Below, one piece after another: positions 51,635-62,786 of a stretch of 64,000 nucleotides of DNA. The DNA lies in contig JAUCBJ010000368.1 in NCBI GenBank assembly GCA_032718475.1, positions 1-64,000 of the forward strand. The letters run 5' to 3'. Within the stretch, counting starts at the first letter, position 1. Each line of letters begins with the position of its first letter. The DNA is from Nemertoderma westbladi (Eukaryota > Xenacoelomorpha > Nemertodermatida > Nemertodermatidae). The notes beneath the pieces were generated by a model. It had not been told where the DNA came from. It saw only the letters and a list, made by a program, of their open reading frames with translations, and did no database searches. The position numbers and the translations under genes are program-made.

Positions 51635-52667
51635 GCGAAATTAGAACTTGCTATTATTTCCATAAACCAAGTAAAGCTCTGAATCGAGTTTTTAGGAACT
51701 GTATACCATGTAGGAAAACATTCAGTAGGCCTTTAACCCAGCGAGAGTGAGAATAACATAGGGAAAGAGTCAGCTGTTATGAACCACCCTTTACCAACAC
51801 TGGTGTAGATTTATTTGGCCCTATAGAAGTGTATCGCTCTAGAACAATAGTCAAGCAATGGTGCGTTATATTTGTTTGCATGACTTGTAGAGCGATTCAT
51901 CTGGATATGGTAAATGATCTATCTACAAACAGTTTCATAATCAGCTTGCGCCAGCAAATCGGTCGTTTCAGAACTAGCAACACTATGCGATCTGATAAAG
52001 GTACAAACTTTATTGGAGCCAATAATGAGATTAAGGCTTACATCAACAACTGGAACCAAAGGTAGGTGGATGATTAGTTAAAAGTGATGGCATCTAATTG
52101 GACATTCAACGCTACAGATGCTCCTTGGTGGGGATGAAGTTTGGAGAGACTTATACGCAGTGTTAAGACCGTGTTCCACTTTGTTGTGTCATGCTGTGCG
52201 TATCTCACCAACAAACTCCTACGAACGCTTATGGAGGACCCCCTATATATCCCATGGCTTTGCTACCTTAACGAAAGACCTCATATGCCAGTCTCCTCGA
52301 ACCCAGATTCCCTAGAAGCATTGACACCTGCGCATTTTCTGCTCAAGAAGCCGGTAGCCATGAAATTGTTTGTAGAGCAAGGGAATGCCAGCGCCGGAAG
52401 CATGGTACTGATTGTTGATTCGGATCTTCCCCACAAGATGAGGCAGATAGGTTGTATCATCAAGACCTATATATCTGATGATGGTTTAGAACGATCAGTA
52501 GAACTCGTAGTTATGAGCCATAACCATAAGAAGAAAGGAATAGTCTTCGAAACCCAACAACTTAATCGCCCAATTGGTCGTCTGTGTCTGCTCGAGAGAG
52601 ACCGAGAGTTATCAGGTAACTACGGCAAACAGGAAACTCTACCGATCACCACCTCTCAGATCCAGTA
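51635..52667 (+). pseudogene. BEL/Pao integrase end, copy 2
   Basis: Begins abruptly at the equivalent of 34729 in copy 1. It runs through the CxxC of the zinc domain, the core (RAIHLDMVNDLSTNSF, RSDKGTNFIGANNEIKAY) and the DUF5641-type C-terminus (AGSMVLIVDSDLPHKMRQ, LERSVELVVMSHNHKK). Stops and small indels occur near 51750, 52065 and 52130. 52141-52668 is open for 175 codons and lacks about 130 bp present in copy 1 around 35440-35580. Confidence 0.9.
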
Positions 52668-52708
52668 AACATCTATGGACTTAATAACTCATTATTTACA
52701 GGAGCGGG

Positions 52709-53500
52709 TGTATGACAATCCTTTGTTTGTCTTTATTTTATATTGTATGTACGCTATGTAATTAAATAATTTTATATTATTGTAATCATTTTAATCTAAT
52801 TTTTTTTATTTAGTAGAATAATTATGTAAGTAATTATTCTGTAGATTAGTGCCATAATGTACATATGATCTTAATTCATCATTGAATTAGTTCATCATAA
52901 TACTTATATTCTTTTAGTTAATGACAATAAATAACTTCATTATCTCCTTGCCCTTACTGCCTGTATACTTAATACAAATAAGCAGTTTACAGTAAGAGTA
53001 GTCTTTCCTATTTAAAGGAAATTATACCTTGGTTCTACTGTACTTTAAGTACTAGTGGTTGAAGTAGAGTAATAGGAATGCAAAGATCAGATCCTCGTGT
53101 CTCGGCTAAGCCAAGCTCTGGGTAGACCTTGGAAACGACTTGCCTCTTCTCACTGACATTGCTTCTTGCAATATTACTCTCATACCGAAGTCCTACAATA
53201 ATACGTATAGTAGGAGATGTCCATTTAACAGTAAATCTGTTAAACTATTTGACCAACTGAAATTCTAGTTGATTAAGATATCGTGGCACCCACCGATATA
53301 CTTAAAAGACACAACTTCTAGAATCAGTGGTTAATGTCCCCAGACATGTTCTGGAATAAATCGGTGCCCATCCTGAATTAAAATAATAAAATTTATGGGA
53401 ATATATTTTAAATTCATCATGTCCTTTCATGAATTAATATAAATTACCAATTGAAGAACATTTATTTAAGATTTCCAAAGTTTATTCAATTAATAGATCA
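52709..53500 (+). mobile_element. BEL/Pao LTR, copy 2
   Basis: Starts tgtatgaca directly after ggagcggg (polypurine tract) and ends tagatca. It is followed by ctggggtggggattcaccc, which resembles a tRNA T-arm complement (PBS). About 790 bp. Similar throughout to 35916-36925 but without the internal duplication. Confidence 0.72.
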
Positions 53501-53976
53501 CTGGGGTGGGGATTCACCCTATTCCAACAGTGTGTCAGAATCCCCTAGTGTGCATTTAAATAGCTAACAAAATTGATAAATATCATGAATAAAGGGAGTA
53601 ATAATAACCCTAGAGTCCTATTAAATAGCATCCCAGATCTGTATGCATGAGAAATACCCTAATTCTACCGCTAGCTTTGCAAAATGTCACCATAGCAACA
53701 ATAACGCTAGAATTAGGTATAGTAAAGAACAATAGAAAGGTTGGCTCATTGAATAGAATACATAGTGTATACTATCCAGGATACACAACAACTATGTGGC
53801 ATTCTGGAAAGCACTGCGACTAACGGAAAAGTGACCATAAATGTATGATTTGTAGCACAAATGTGGATTTGTGTGTTCATAGGTTAATGATACTACTAAA
53901 GTGTGTTTCACTGCAGTGAACCGAAATTGTGAAAAATCATCCTGTACCTGCATAGTTATCTCTAGTATCTTAACCC
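53501..53976. other. Unassigned, after LTR copy 2
   Basis: No clear frame. The sequence diverges from copy 1 immediately after the PBS-like stretch. Confidence 0.4.
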
Positions 53977-55780
53977 TTGGGATGGATAGTCTTGAGTGAC
54001 TCGCGTTGGTTATTGTTGTCGCTGTGTAGCTACATTGTTGGCAGGGGACATAGCAACAGCAGTACAGCAGCGCTGAGGATCCCTGACTATCCAGGGGCAG
54101 TGAGGGAGTTAAAGGCAGTGATGTCCGATGGCCTTAATATTATAACTATATCGATAAACTCCCACATATACACTATGGTGGACTTGATAGAGGAGAATCT
54201 TGATCTACTCGAATGGAGAGACTGGAGTAGACTCGCGAGATCTACTTGAGAGATACGCAAGATCTACTTGAGAGATATACTCCAACCTCTACAAGCGTTC
54301 CTCGATAGTCTATTAAGCGGTGATGTTAGTAAACAGACTGCGGCTGATGATGGACGCTACATTGAGCCACCAATGAATGAAGAACAGCTCCAGCGTGAAT
54401 AAGATTATTGAAAATTCACCTTGCGCTACACTCATCGAAATGGTACGTATATGGACTTCTTAACCACTGGACACCCTATTGATCTCCACGACCAAGACGA
54501 CTTGGACGCAGAAACTGAGATGGTTTTATTTAGATTCCATGCACAAAGTCAATGTAGTGATAAACCATTAATCAATCATGAGGCATCCATTAGAGACAAT
54601 CTTGAAAAGGAGGACATTGAAGAACCCGATAAACGCACAAACTTTTATGAATATTTTGAATTTCTTTGAGAAACATATTTAAACTTTGCGATCCAACAGG
54701 ACTTAGAAACTAGATATCGTCAAGGTATCCATTCATATCCCATGATCGAACTCAAATGATTATACTTTACTATGATGTATTTAACAGCAAATCGACCGCT
54801 ACCAGTTGTACCAGACAGTTTTGAACAAATGGAGGAATACTGTAAGACGGGAGAAAGGTCACCATCATTTCACTTACAAGATGTTTGTCTTTGGTAAAAT
54901 TGCGATGAATGCCCTAGACCAACCAACAAGTAGAGCATTATAAATACCCACGGAGACGCTGCATTAAACATAGTTTCACGTGTCACACTGACGTCAACCT
55001 CGGACACATGTATTCTCTACAGGAGTTTTTAGGGGAAAAATTCTGATGGCAGGAAGAGGGAAAATAAAATAGAGGAGAAGCATATCGAGATGGATGAGCA
55101 AGAGGAAGCGGCTGTAGCGCAACCAGAAGCGCAAAAACTCATGACCGACCTCTATTCGAAAATGGTCACTCATCCCTCAATGATTCCCCAGTTTGGAGAT
55201 CACCTATTCGCTACCGTTTAACCTCAACCAGTCAACACTGACTTTCATTCCCACAAGCTTATTGCTGATGCTCCCATGTTACAGCGCTGCCGATTGAACC
55301 TGCTCGTGTGGACAGTGTACTAGTTGAGCCCCCAGACAATCGGGCCAACCTCATTAGTCGAATGGTACACGAGGTTAATCTTAGGGCTCGCCCCTTATGA
55401 AACTCATTTTATGGGATTAAAAAACATCCTTACTATATCCATTTAGCATAATACTATATGATAAAGACAGAAGACCCCATGCATAGTTTAAAATTCCTTC
55501 CTTAATAAATCCCCTTGATTTGGAAAAACTAGAACAACTTCAAAATCACATCGACCAACTAGTCAAGGCAAACTCATTTCGAAAACCTTATAACATTGCT
55601 AGAATTGAGAATAATGTGCTCCCTCCATATCCATTGGTACATTGGAACTTGGATGTATTATTCGTTCGAGGAAGAGCGTATCAAGTGTCTTGGAGAGGAA
55701 GCATACTATACCATACGCATACCTCCCATTACTTGAAATATAGCGATATGCCTAATGCTAGCGAGTGAGCCACACTATGG
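53977..55780 (+). pseudogene. Broken coding block of unknown origin, 5' part
   Basis: Plus-strand frames interrupted by stops but with protein-like composition: RIPDYPGAVRELKAVMSDGL, NIITISINSHIYTMVDLIEE (53977-54249), HRNGTYMDFLTTGHPIDLHD (54421-54669), HIEMDEQEEAAVAQPEAQKL (about 55080) and YNIARIENNVLPPYPLVHWN (55520-55768). Successive segments often resume in a nearby frame, as expected of one decayed long ORF. I do not recognise the protein. Position after LTR copy 2 could make it the inside of an LTR element, or the LTR could have inserted beside it. Confidence 0.5.
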
Positions 55781-55792
55781 CATCCAGTACGC

Positions 55793-56486
55793 ATGACGTT
55801 AGAAAAAGCCACCGCAGAATGGATTGAAACTCATAATATCATCGAGATGTATGGTGTTGTCACTTGTGATAACGAAGGTAGCATTCCTGTAGGAGAACTC
55901 AGAACTACCAAACTGATACATATTCGTGGATTAGCTGTATCCACTCACATCTTTACTCAAGCACGCTCGGATGAGATAGACTATTCTTTTGAGACTCTTA
56001 ACGAGATCCAAACGAGAGACTCCACAAGCTGGTCCAACATTATATTGATGGCTCTAAGCTGCCCCAACGCGTGCTCGAAATGTTATTCGATGAAAGAATC
56101 ATCAAGCTTGGATCGGCGATCTATGGAGATCTACAAAGCGATTTCCGAAATATGGAGATATACCTTATCCTTTTGTGGATACACAGTTAATCGCTCCATG
56201 GGCTGAAGGATGAGGATTCTTCCGAACGATGTATACAACTACGCTGGGTGGGATGAGTAAGGTCCAACGAACCTCCATAGGAAATATGGCTTTCCAGGAA
56301 TATGGATGGAACTTCAAAGAGGGGAACCCTCTTAGTTATCACGAGATTTATGGAGATCAATATTCTTGTTTGTATTTCGATGGACTGTTAACGGCCCCTG
56401 GCACAGTTTATAGTTTCATGAGTGTTCCCCTCTGTCCTTCCTTGGACATCTACACCATATTTGAGAACACTGCACTTTTTGGATAA
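55793..56486 (+). pseudogene. 3'-5' exonuclease-like segment (DEDD type)
   Basis: Three frame pieces can be read as one domain. The first (55793-56030) has VVTCDNEGS, then TTKLIHIRGLAVSTHIFTQA, fitting the ExoI D-x-E strand and the L-I-Q-I strand. The second, in another frame (about 56030-56190), has KLVQHYIDGSKLPQRVLEML, FDERIIKLGSAIYGDLQSDF, fitting the 'L...L.D..I.KVG..I.GD...L' pattern around ExoII of WRN/MUT-7-like exonucleases. The third (56229-56486) has EIYGDQYSCLYFDGLL, a possible ExoIII region, without a clear catalytic Tyr. Family membership is inferred from motif order; frameshifts mean no functional product. Confidence 0.45.
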
Positions 56487-56519
56487 TTAGCCGATATGTG
56501 CAGCCAGACGATACGTTCT

Positions 56520-57764
56520 CATCCCCTCATCTTAGGAACTAAACTTGCCAAATTAGACGAACATAATGAGTTCATTTGACTTGAATGTTTTTGGCACTTT
56601 CTGACTCTGTTTCAGAACGTTGATAGTCAGTTTAAAGATCGCGCATTGATCAAAGTCAGCCTCTGGGACACCACTGCTGAGAAACTGGATAGTGCTGGGT
56701 TTGCTATCTTTAAAGATGTTTGCACCCAGAACGTGCATGCCTAAATCCTGCAGCGACCCAGGATACCCTTGGGATACTCAGTAATAGAAATTCAAACCAT
56801 TGACACTGGGAGAAAGACCTTGATACCTTTGGAAGTTCTACCTACCGAGGATGAACCGACATTGTCAACCGACGAGATACAACCCGCCGGACAAAGACAT
56901 AACGATGCCGACCACGTCATCGAGTAGTATCAAGGCATGCAACATCTCACAGTATATGATTACCGATATGCCGTCTCCATCGCCAGAAAGAGTTGTAGAT
57001 TGTGTGCCTCCCGGGATCATACAACTCCACAAGAATTGGGAGAGCTTTGATCTTATTTTAAAGATCAACCAGCCATGGAGATTTACTGTGCTTATTGTCG
57101 GATCAATAATAAGCATATCTTTGCAGTCTGTCTCCAATTTATGACTCAATGCTATTATTGCCAACTTAAGTGATTTTGGATTGCCCTTTCAGTCAAGACA
57201 TTGAGAGTGTGGATGAGTTAATAGAACTCCACTATATACGAGCATGGGAAGCTAGCACAGATATCCACTGCGAGTCACGCCGTATGTTTTATCCAGGATG
57301 CACGTACAAGGGAGTGTATGCGTTCCATCCATACCTCTTCCCCCAGGTCGAACAGAGAACTCGCATTTCCAGCTATGAATTGATTAAACGAGTTGGTGAA
57401 TGTATTTCCACAAAATATGTCAGGAAATATTTGCGAAGTATTAACCCAAACCACATTGAATCCTACCATTTAATTGGTTTTAATGGTAGAGACCCCGACA
57501 TTTGTAAGTGCCCACCCGGAGCTACAGGAAGTCCATCGATACCCGTAGGAGTACCGTATGAGAGAACAAGAGTTAGAAAGAAACATGAAACCATGGAAGT
57601 TTATGACTACTCATGGTCCACCCACGGTGGTCATACAAATGACCAGAGCGGGACCGGTACAGGCTGCTGTCCTGAGAAGGGCACTAAAGGTTGCGTGCCC
57701 TCAAGCTCTCAGGTCATCTCATAAGAATACTGACTTTGCAGCCAAGACAAAAGGGAGAAGATAA
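56520..57764 (+). pseudogene. Broken coding block, 3' part with Cys motif
   Basis: Frames with stops include FKDRALIKVSLWDTTAEKLD (about 56633), IEIQTIDTGRKTLIPLEVLP, then a cysteine-rich stretch EIYCAYCRINNKHIFAVC ending CYYCQLK (about 57075-57165), a possible zinc finger. A 184-codon open frame follows (57170-57724): FYPGCTYKGVYAFHPYLFPQ, YELIKRVGECISTKYVRKYL, ICKCPPGATG. I do not recognise these. They appear to continue the exonuclease-containing frame. The block stops just before the foldback element. Confidence 0.45.
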
Positions 57765-57845
57765 TCACTGCGAGATATCTATCAACTGAGTACCTCAACC
57801 GGCGGATACACCGACCAAAACCCTATTCCTGGTAGGTGCTAAAAT

Positions 57846-58440
57846 GCACAACGAGCAACAATGACCAACAACGAGCAACAATGAGCAACAACAAGCAACA
57901 ATGAGCAACAACGAGCACCAACGACCAACAACGAGCAACAATGAGCAACAACGAGCAACAATGGGCAACAACGAGCAACAATGAGCAACAATGAGCTACA
58001 ACGAGCAACAATGAGCAGCAATAAGCAACAACGAGCAACAATGAGCAATAATAAAGTACAGCGACAAGTAACAATGACCAACAATGAGGAACAATGAGCA
58101 ACAACGAGCATCAACGAGCAACAATGAGCAACAACGAGCAACAACGAGCAACAACGAGCAACAATGAGCAACAACGAGCAACAATGAGCAACAATGAACA
58201 ACGAGCAACAATGAGCAACAATGAGCAACAACGAGTAACAATGAGCAACAACGAGCAACAACGTGCAACAATGAGCAACAACGAGCAAAAATGAGCAATA
58301 ATAAAGTACAACAATGAGCAACAATGACCAACAACGAGCAACAATGAGCAAAAACGAGCAACAATGAGCGACAATGAGAAACAACGAGCAATAATAAAGT
58401 ACAACAACGAGAAAAAATTATGAGCAACAATGAGCAAAAA
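57846..58440. repeat. Left inverted end: 10-bp array
   Basis: About 58 copies of [a/g]cgagcaaca / atgagcaaca, with three copies of an interrupting aataataaagtacaa-type word (58046, 58298, 58388). Confidence 0.95.
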
Positions 58441-59245
58441 TAATAAAGCGATAAAAATAACTACAATAAGTAGCAGTAACTACAATAACAGTACCAGTAA
58501 CTATAATAAAGTAACTAGAGTACACCACTAAACAGATTACACAGATACATTCATTATACTTATGCAGTATAATGTATCCCAGTAATCCCGAATATATAAG
58601 TAGGATATGATAAATAAATTCCCAACCAAGAACTTAATAAAAAATGCTTCAATACCCGCAATGTCATCAATTGATTTGTTATTTACTTTAGGTCTATTAA
58701 ATTTTTATTTATATGTTGAAGCTTTATATTTGATTTATATTTTTCTTGTGTATTATTGACCGGACCCTTATTACCTGAGCTTTTTGTGACCGGACCCATA
58801 ATCTTGTAACATGTCTTAACTTTCGTTTATTGTTTTGGTTCCCACCAACGCCAACACCTGAACACGCCTCTGTAAGCCGGTCCTTTACTAATCTGCTGCC
58901 TGCTCATTTCTGCCTTTAAATGGCAATGGGTCCGGTCAACGGGTTCTGTCAATTTAACAAAAGGTCTGTTCAGTAGACATTGCCCAGTTAGTTTTTAGAA
59001 CAAAATTTAGTACAGTCTGACAGTAGTATTCTGTACCTATTACATTTGTAGGTACCCGAATCGTGACTGTGCCAATGTTAGAATTAGGACCTACGCCTCA
59101 AACGACAGACTTACAGTAGCAACGTAATAGTGAAACCGGAAACAGACATACAAGAATAAAAGATATTAGGTCCTGCCAACCAAATAGCAATGGTACATTC
59201 TATGTTAATCACCACATTTCAGCTTCAGGAACAGAATGTAAGATA
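58441..59245. promoter_or_regulatory. Transposase upstream region with gaccggaccc motifs
   Basis: Non-coding. The 10-bp word gaccggaccc occurs at 58757-58766 and 58787-58796 and inverted at 58928-58937, within 180 bp and 300-500 bp before the transposase ATG. Such spacing suits a protein-binding site (transposase or promoter factor). This is inference only. Confidence 0.35.
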
Positions 59246-61300
59246 ATGGAATCTAAGGGGCCAAAATATTCTAAAGTTGGTGTTGATATTAATCAGGTTT
59301 ATGAGCTGCAACGGACCTACCGCAAAAATAAGGCCAATGGGTTTACGAATCTCATTGCCACAGTTCGAAAGGTATCTGAAACTAATGAAGAGAAATTCAA
59401 CCTGTTTGTTTATATTTGGTCGGACCAAGATAAAACTCATACCAAGGAGAACTCAGAAGAATTTGAACTAACACGGCATGGAAATGCAAAGACACCAACT
59501 GCTACTTCATATTACCGAACAGATCCTGGGGTATTTGAAACCGCACGCCACTCATTTAAATCTGGTATATCTGCACAATCTACTTACCAATCAATGACAG
59601 GTGAAGAAGATGTAATGGATATGTCTTCTGTTAGTACTCAGCCACGGAATCTAAAGCAGTTACATAACCTTAAACAAACAATAAGAAAGCCAAGAGAATT
59701 AGTCCACGAGGAAGGAATAAAATCAGAACTTGAGCGCCTAGTGTTACTAATTAAACAATTCCATGACTACTGCAGAAGTTTAACTGTATTGAATAATGAG
59801 TATTTGCTTGCCCTATACACAGACCAAATGTTAGTTGACATTGAACGATTTTGTGTCAATGAAAACGCAATCCTTCGTGTTGATACAACTTTTGAACTTG
59901 CAGATTCCCTTTTCCTAACAGATGCTTCTTATACAAACTTGGCATTAATCAATACAAAGGGGAAGCATCCCGAGTTTCCCGGTCCAAGTTTTTGGCATTT
60001 TAAGAAAACAGAGGATACTTATAGACGACTGGCATCGGAGCTTATAGTGGCAAATCCGAAACTTTCAGGTTTGAGAATATTAGGCCATGATATAGATGCA
60101 GCTACTGTGAATGGATTTTCCTCAGTCTTTGTGAATGCCACTAATCTCTATTGCTTGGATCATCTTGAGGAGCGGGATAAAGTAAAACTTCGAAAGTTAG
60201 GTGCTTCGGAATCTTCTATGAAACACATCCTAGCTGATACATATGGTTCTCATATTAATACTGTGCTTCAACTTGGCCTGGCTGACTCGGAAGATGTGAA
60301 TGATTTCAATGCAAAACTGCTATCCTTGGAGAGGTCGTGGAATTCTTTAGTTCCTGAATACTATAGCTGGTTTGAGAGGAAACGCTCTGAAATCTTCCAA
60401 AAGTCTGTCATTATTTCCGTGCGAAAACAACACAACCTAACCTCCCGATTTTTCCAAAATCCCCTAGAACTTAACCATAAACTTCAGAAAAAACATTTCA
60501 AGGACGGTGATGTTCCAAAAGAAGTCTCTGCAGCAACTGCAGCCTTACGAGACTGGGTTAGCACTTACAAAAGTGAGGCCATTCGAGCCTTGATCGGTCA
60601 AGATAAATATCGATTGGATGGAAGGTATGGGAATTTTTTTCGTGAGCCAACAGTTTGGTGTAACTTGGGTTATGGTAAGAAAAGTGATTTGATTAATGCC
60701 TTCTTTTCGTTTAGACCAACACCTCTTGAGTTGTTTGACAAACCTATGGGGGCAGGCAAGAAGTCTTCTTCAAAACAGCACTCCAATAAACGTGCTACCC
60801 AGCCCGAGCCTGATTTGTTTATTGATCGCGTCTCGCCAATTCCATGTAGCAGCAATCAGTCTGCGGAAATTATTAGTCTGGAACAGGGTAACTACGTAAA
60901 TGAGGAGGTTGTTCAAAGTGATCACAACTACCCAGCGGATTCCGAAGAAATTACCGCCATTGATCCAGATAGATGTGTCTCTAATCATTACCTACTTGTG
61001 TCACGCGCGGATACAACAAATTGTCCGCCCACGGTTAGCCGATGTGAGCAATGCCGTATCAACTTCTTAGACCTCACTGACAAACTGGTCGTGAAAACTG
61101 TTGGTGTTCGGGATTATTTTGAAAAAGATGGAACACCAGCCCGAAAAGCTGGCAATATCCACTTTCTTGGTCAGTGTTTAGCAAACTATGATTCGCAGTT
61201 CTCTATGAATAAAATTACTATCCATAAAGATACCAAACAATTCCTAACCAAAACTCAGCTCCATTATCTCACAATGAAAGGACTGGCGGTACCGGAATGA
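59246..61300 (+). CDS. MULE-type transposase (684 aa)
   Basis: One uninterrupted 684-codon frame, unusual in a window of broken elements. The N-terminal 150 residues are polar. The catalytic region follows the MULE DDE pattern: ILRVDTTFELADSLFLTDA (Asp about 213), a conserved YTNLAL strand, LRILGHDIDAATVNGFSSVF (Asp about 282/284), YCLDHLEERDKVKLRKLG (the C..H pair typical of MULEs, about 303-306), and a Glu candidate in VPEYYSWFERKR (about 371). A linker is followed by CEQCRINFLDLTDKL (CxxC, about 604) and a C-terminal domain (RKAGNIHFLGQCL, YLTMKGLAVPE). Expected role: binds the repeat ends and cuts and inserts the element. The exact MULE branch (Phantom/NOF-like) is suggested by the foldback ends. 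The intact frame implies recent activity. Confidence 0.8.
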   Translation: MESKGPKYSKVGVDINQVYELQRTYRKNKANGFTNLIATVRKVSETNEEKFNLFVYIWSDQDKTHTKENSEEFELTRHGNAKTPTATSYYRTDPGVFETARHSFKSGISAQSTYQSMTGEEDVMDMSSVSTQPRNLKQLHNLKQTIRKPRELVHEEGIKSELERLVLLIKQFHDYCRSLTVLNNEYLLALYTDQMLVDIERFCVNENAILRVDTTFELADSLFLTDASYTNLALINTKGKHPEFPGPSFWHFKKTEDTYRRLASELIVANPKLSGLRILGHDIDAATVNGFSSVFVNATNLYCLDHLEERDKVKLRKLGASESSMKHILADTYGSHINTVLQLGLADSEDVNDFNAKLLSLERSWNSLVPEYYSWFERKRSEIFQKSVIISVRKQHNLTSRFFQNPLELNHKLQKKHFKDGDVPKEVSAATAALRDWVSTYKSEAIRALIGQDKYRLDGRYGNFFREPTVWCNLGYGKKSDLINAFFSFRPTPLELFDKPMGAGKKSSSKQHSNKRATQPEPDLFIDRVSPIPCSSNQSAEIISLEQGNYVNEEVVQSDHNYPADSEEITAIDPDRCVSNHYLLVSRADTTNCPPTVSRCEQCRINFLDLTDKLVVKTVGVRDYFEKDGTPARKAGNIHFLGQCLANYDSQFSMNKITIHKDTKQFLTKTQLHYLTMKGLAVPE

Positions 61301-61910
61301 TTTTTTAGGATTGAATAGGTTTTGAATAGGTTTCGAAATGAGTTTTCAATAGTTTTAGAGTTTATTATTAGTTTAGCTGGACACCGGTTGTGGTTTTTGT
61401 TTGTTTATATATACAATAAATTGATAGAATAATAAATAAATAAATCGATTTTTTGAAAAAACGATTAGTTTAATCGGTGCATTTTTAATTCTCGGTTATT
61501 TTCGAAAAACAAAAAATTATTTTTAATTGTAATTAACTACACCACTACCAGTATTGGTTTTCGAAAATAACCAAACCAAGAGTTAACAATTATAACAGAT
61601 TAAACTAATGGTTTATTTATTTACAAGCTTGCCATCGAGAGCTTGCAATAATGGATGGATCCATTGCTATCATCAACATAATATTGTTGCAATAAATTAC
61701 GCGCCTATGCAGAGCAGCCTAATAAAGAAAAACGAAGCATTGGGCAAAGTACCGTCTGTAAAATATATGATCTGTCCAATATATATATAGGTATATATAT
61801 ATATACAAGATATGTCCAATAAATGCTCCCTATGGGGTGTCGACAGAATTTTGATTGAGTGAATTCTACGATTATGATCGGTTAATCTAAAATTAATTTC
61901 ACTGTCCGAT
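61301..61910. other. 3' non-coding part of foldback element
   Basis: AT-rich, with a (ta) tract near 61780-61805 and an AATAAA cluster at about 61417-61441 that may serve polyadenylation of the transposase mRNA. No gene seen. Confidence 0.5.
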
Positions 61911-62274
61911 AATTGTTGCTCGTTGTTGCACATTGTTGCTCGTTGTTGCTCGTTGTTGCTCATTGTTGCTCGTTGTTGTACTTTATTATTGCTCATAGTT
62001 GCTCGTTGTTGCTCATTGTTGCTCATTATTGCTCGTTGTTGCTCATTGTTGCTCGTTGTTGCTCATTGTTGTACTTTATTATTGCTCATTGTTGCTCATT
62101 GTTGCTCGTTGTTGCTCATTGTTGCTCGTTGTTGCTCATTGTTGCTCGTTGTTGGTCGTTGTTGCTCATTGTTGTACTTTATTATTGCTCATTGTTACTC
62201 GTTGTTGCTCATTGTTCCTCATTGTTGGTCATTGTTACTCGTTGTTGTACTTTATTATTGCTCATAGTTGCTGT
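61911..62274. repeat. Right inverted end: 10-bp array
   Basis: About 36 copies of the complementary unit (tgttgctcgt, tgttgctcat) with four tgtactttattattgctc interruptions. Shorter than the left end. Confidence 0.95.
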
Positions 62275-62278
62275 TAGC

Positions 62279-62786
62279 TTATTCAATCCCGCCAACACCC
62301 CATAAAGTTATTAGCCGATAAGCAATATTGGGAGCCACGAGATTGGGTAATTAACCAACTCGCGCCATCCCAATAAGAATGGGAAGGAAGCACACAATAG
62401 AGGGTCAGGGGCCAAACCCCTAACCCAAGGAGAACAGGTGGAGTGAACGGAAATACTCCACGGGGCGCCAACAAGGGTATTAACCAATCAGAGGGGGGAA
62501 TGGCATCGATTGAGTAGCAGTAAGGCCACCGTGCAATATAACCAATAACCTATTAATCAGTGATTCAGTTATCTCAGTGCAGCAGTGCTAGCGTAGGGTA
62601 CAGCCAATTAGTTTAGTTAGGGGATCACGGGACTTTAGTTACCGTATCCCGCCTTGTACACATTCACAACATATCTATATCTTATAACCTCCTATTATAC
62701 ACCGAACTTCAGAACTCAATTATCTTTACTTCACCCTTACACACTGGATAGCCGGCGAACTGTTTGAACTATGGGAGTGTGGGAGT
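62279..62786 (+). mobile_element. LTR-like leader, copy B
   Basis: Related in order and sequence to 1262-1700 (see copy A). Here it precedes the gag-like ORF by about 100 bases. It starts within a few bases of the foldback element's right end, so the foldback element probably inserted at its 5' edge. Confidence 0.55.

Larger units (their letters stand above)
57846..62274 (+). mobile_element. Foldback/MULE-type DNA transposon (FB/NOF-like)
   Basis: A single-ORF element of about 4.4 kb is bounded by long inverted ends made only of a 10-bp tandem unit: acgagcaaca / atgagcaaca on the left (57846-58440) and the complement, tgttgctcgt / tgttgctcat, on the right (61911-62274). Both ends carry the same interruption, gcaataataaagtacaacaa. 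The outermost bases are gctaa on both sides (inverted). The ORF between is a MULE-type transposase. Drosophila FB elements have long inverted ends of short tandem repeats, and their NOF part encodes a MULE-related transposase. The architecture here is the same, which is inference from structure. I found no 8-10 bp target duplication. Confidence 0.82.

Noticed and set aside
57823-58437. Cys/Leu/Ser-rich minus-strand ORFs of up to 181 codons
   Set aside because: They are translations of the 10-bp repeat (gttgctcatt), open only because the unit lacks stops. The matching ORFs at 61913-62305 arise the same way.
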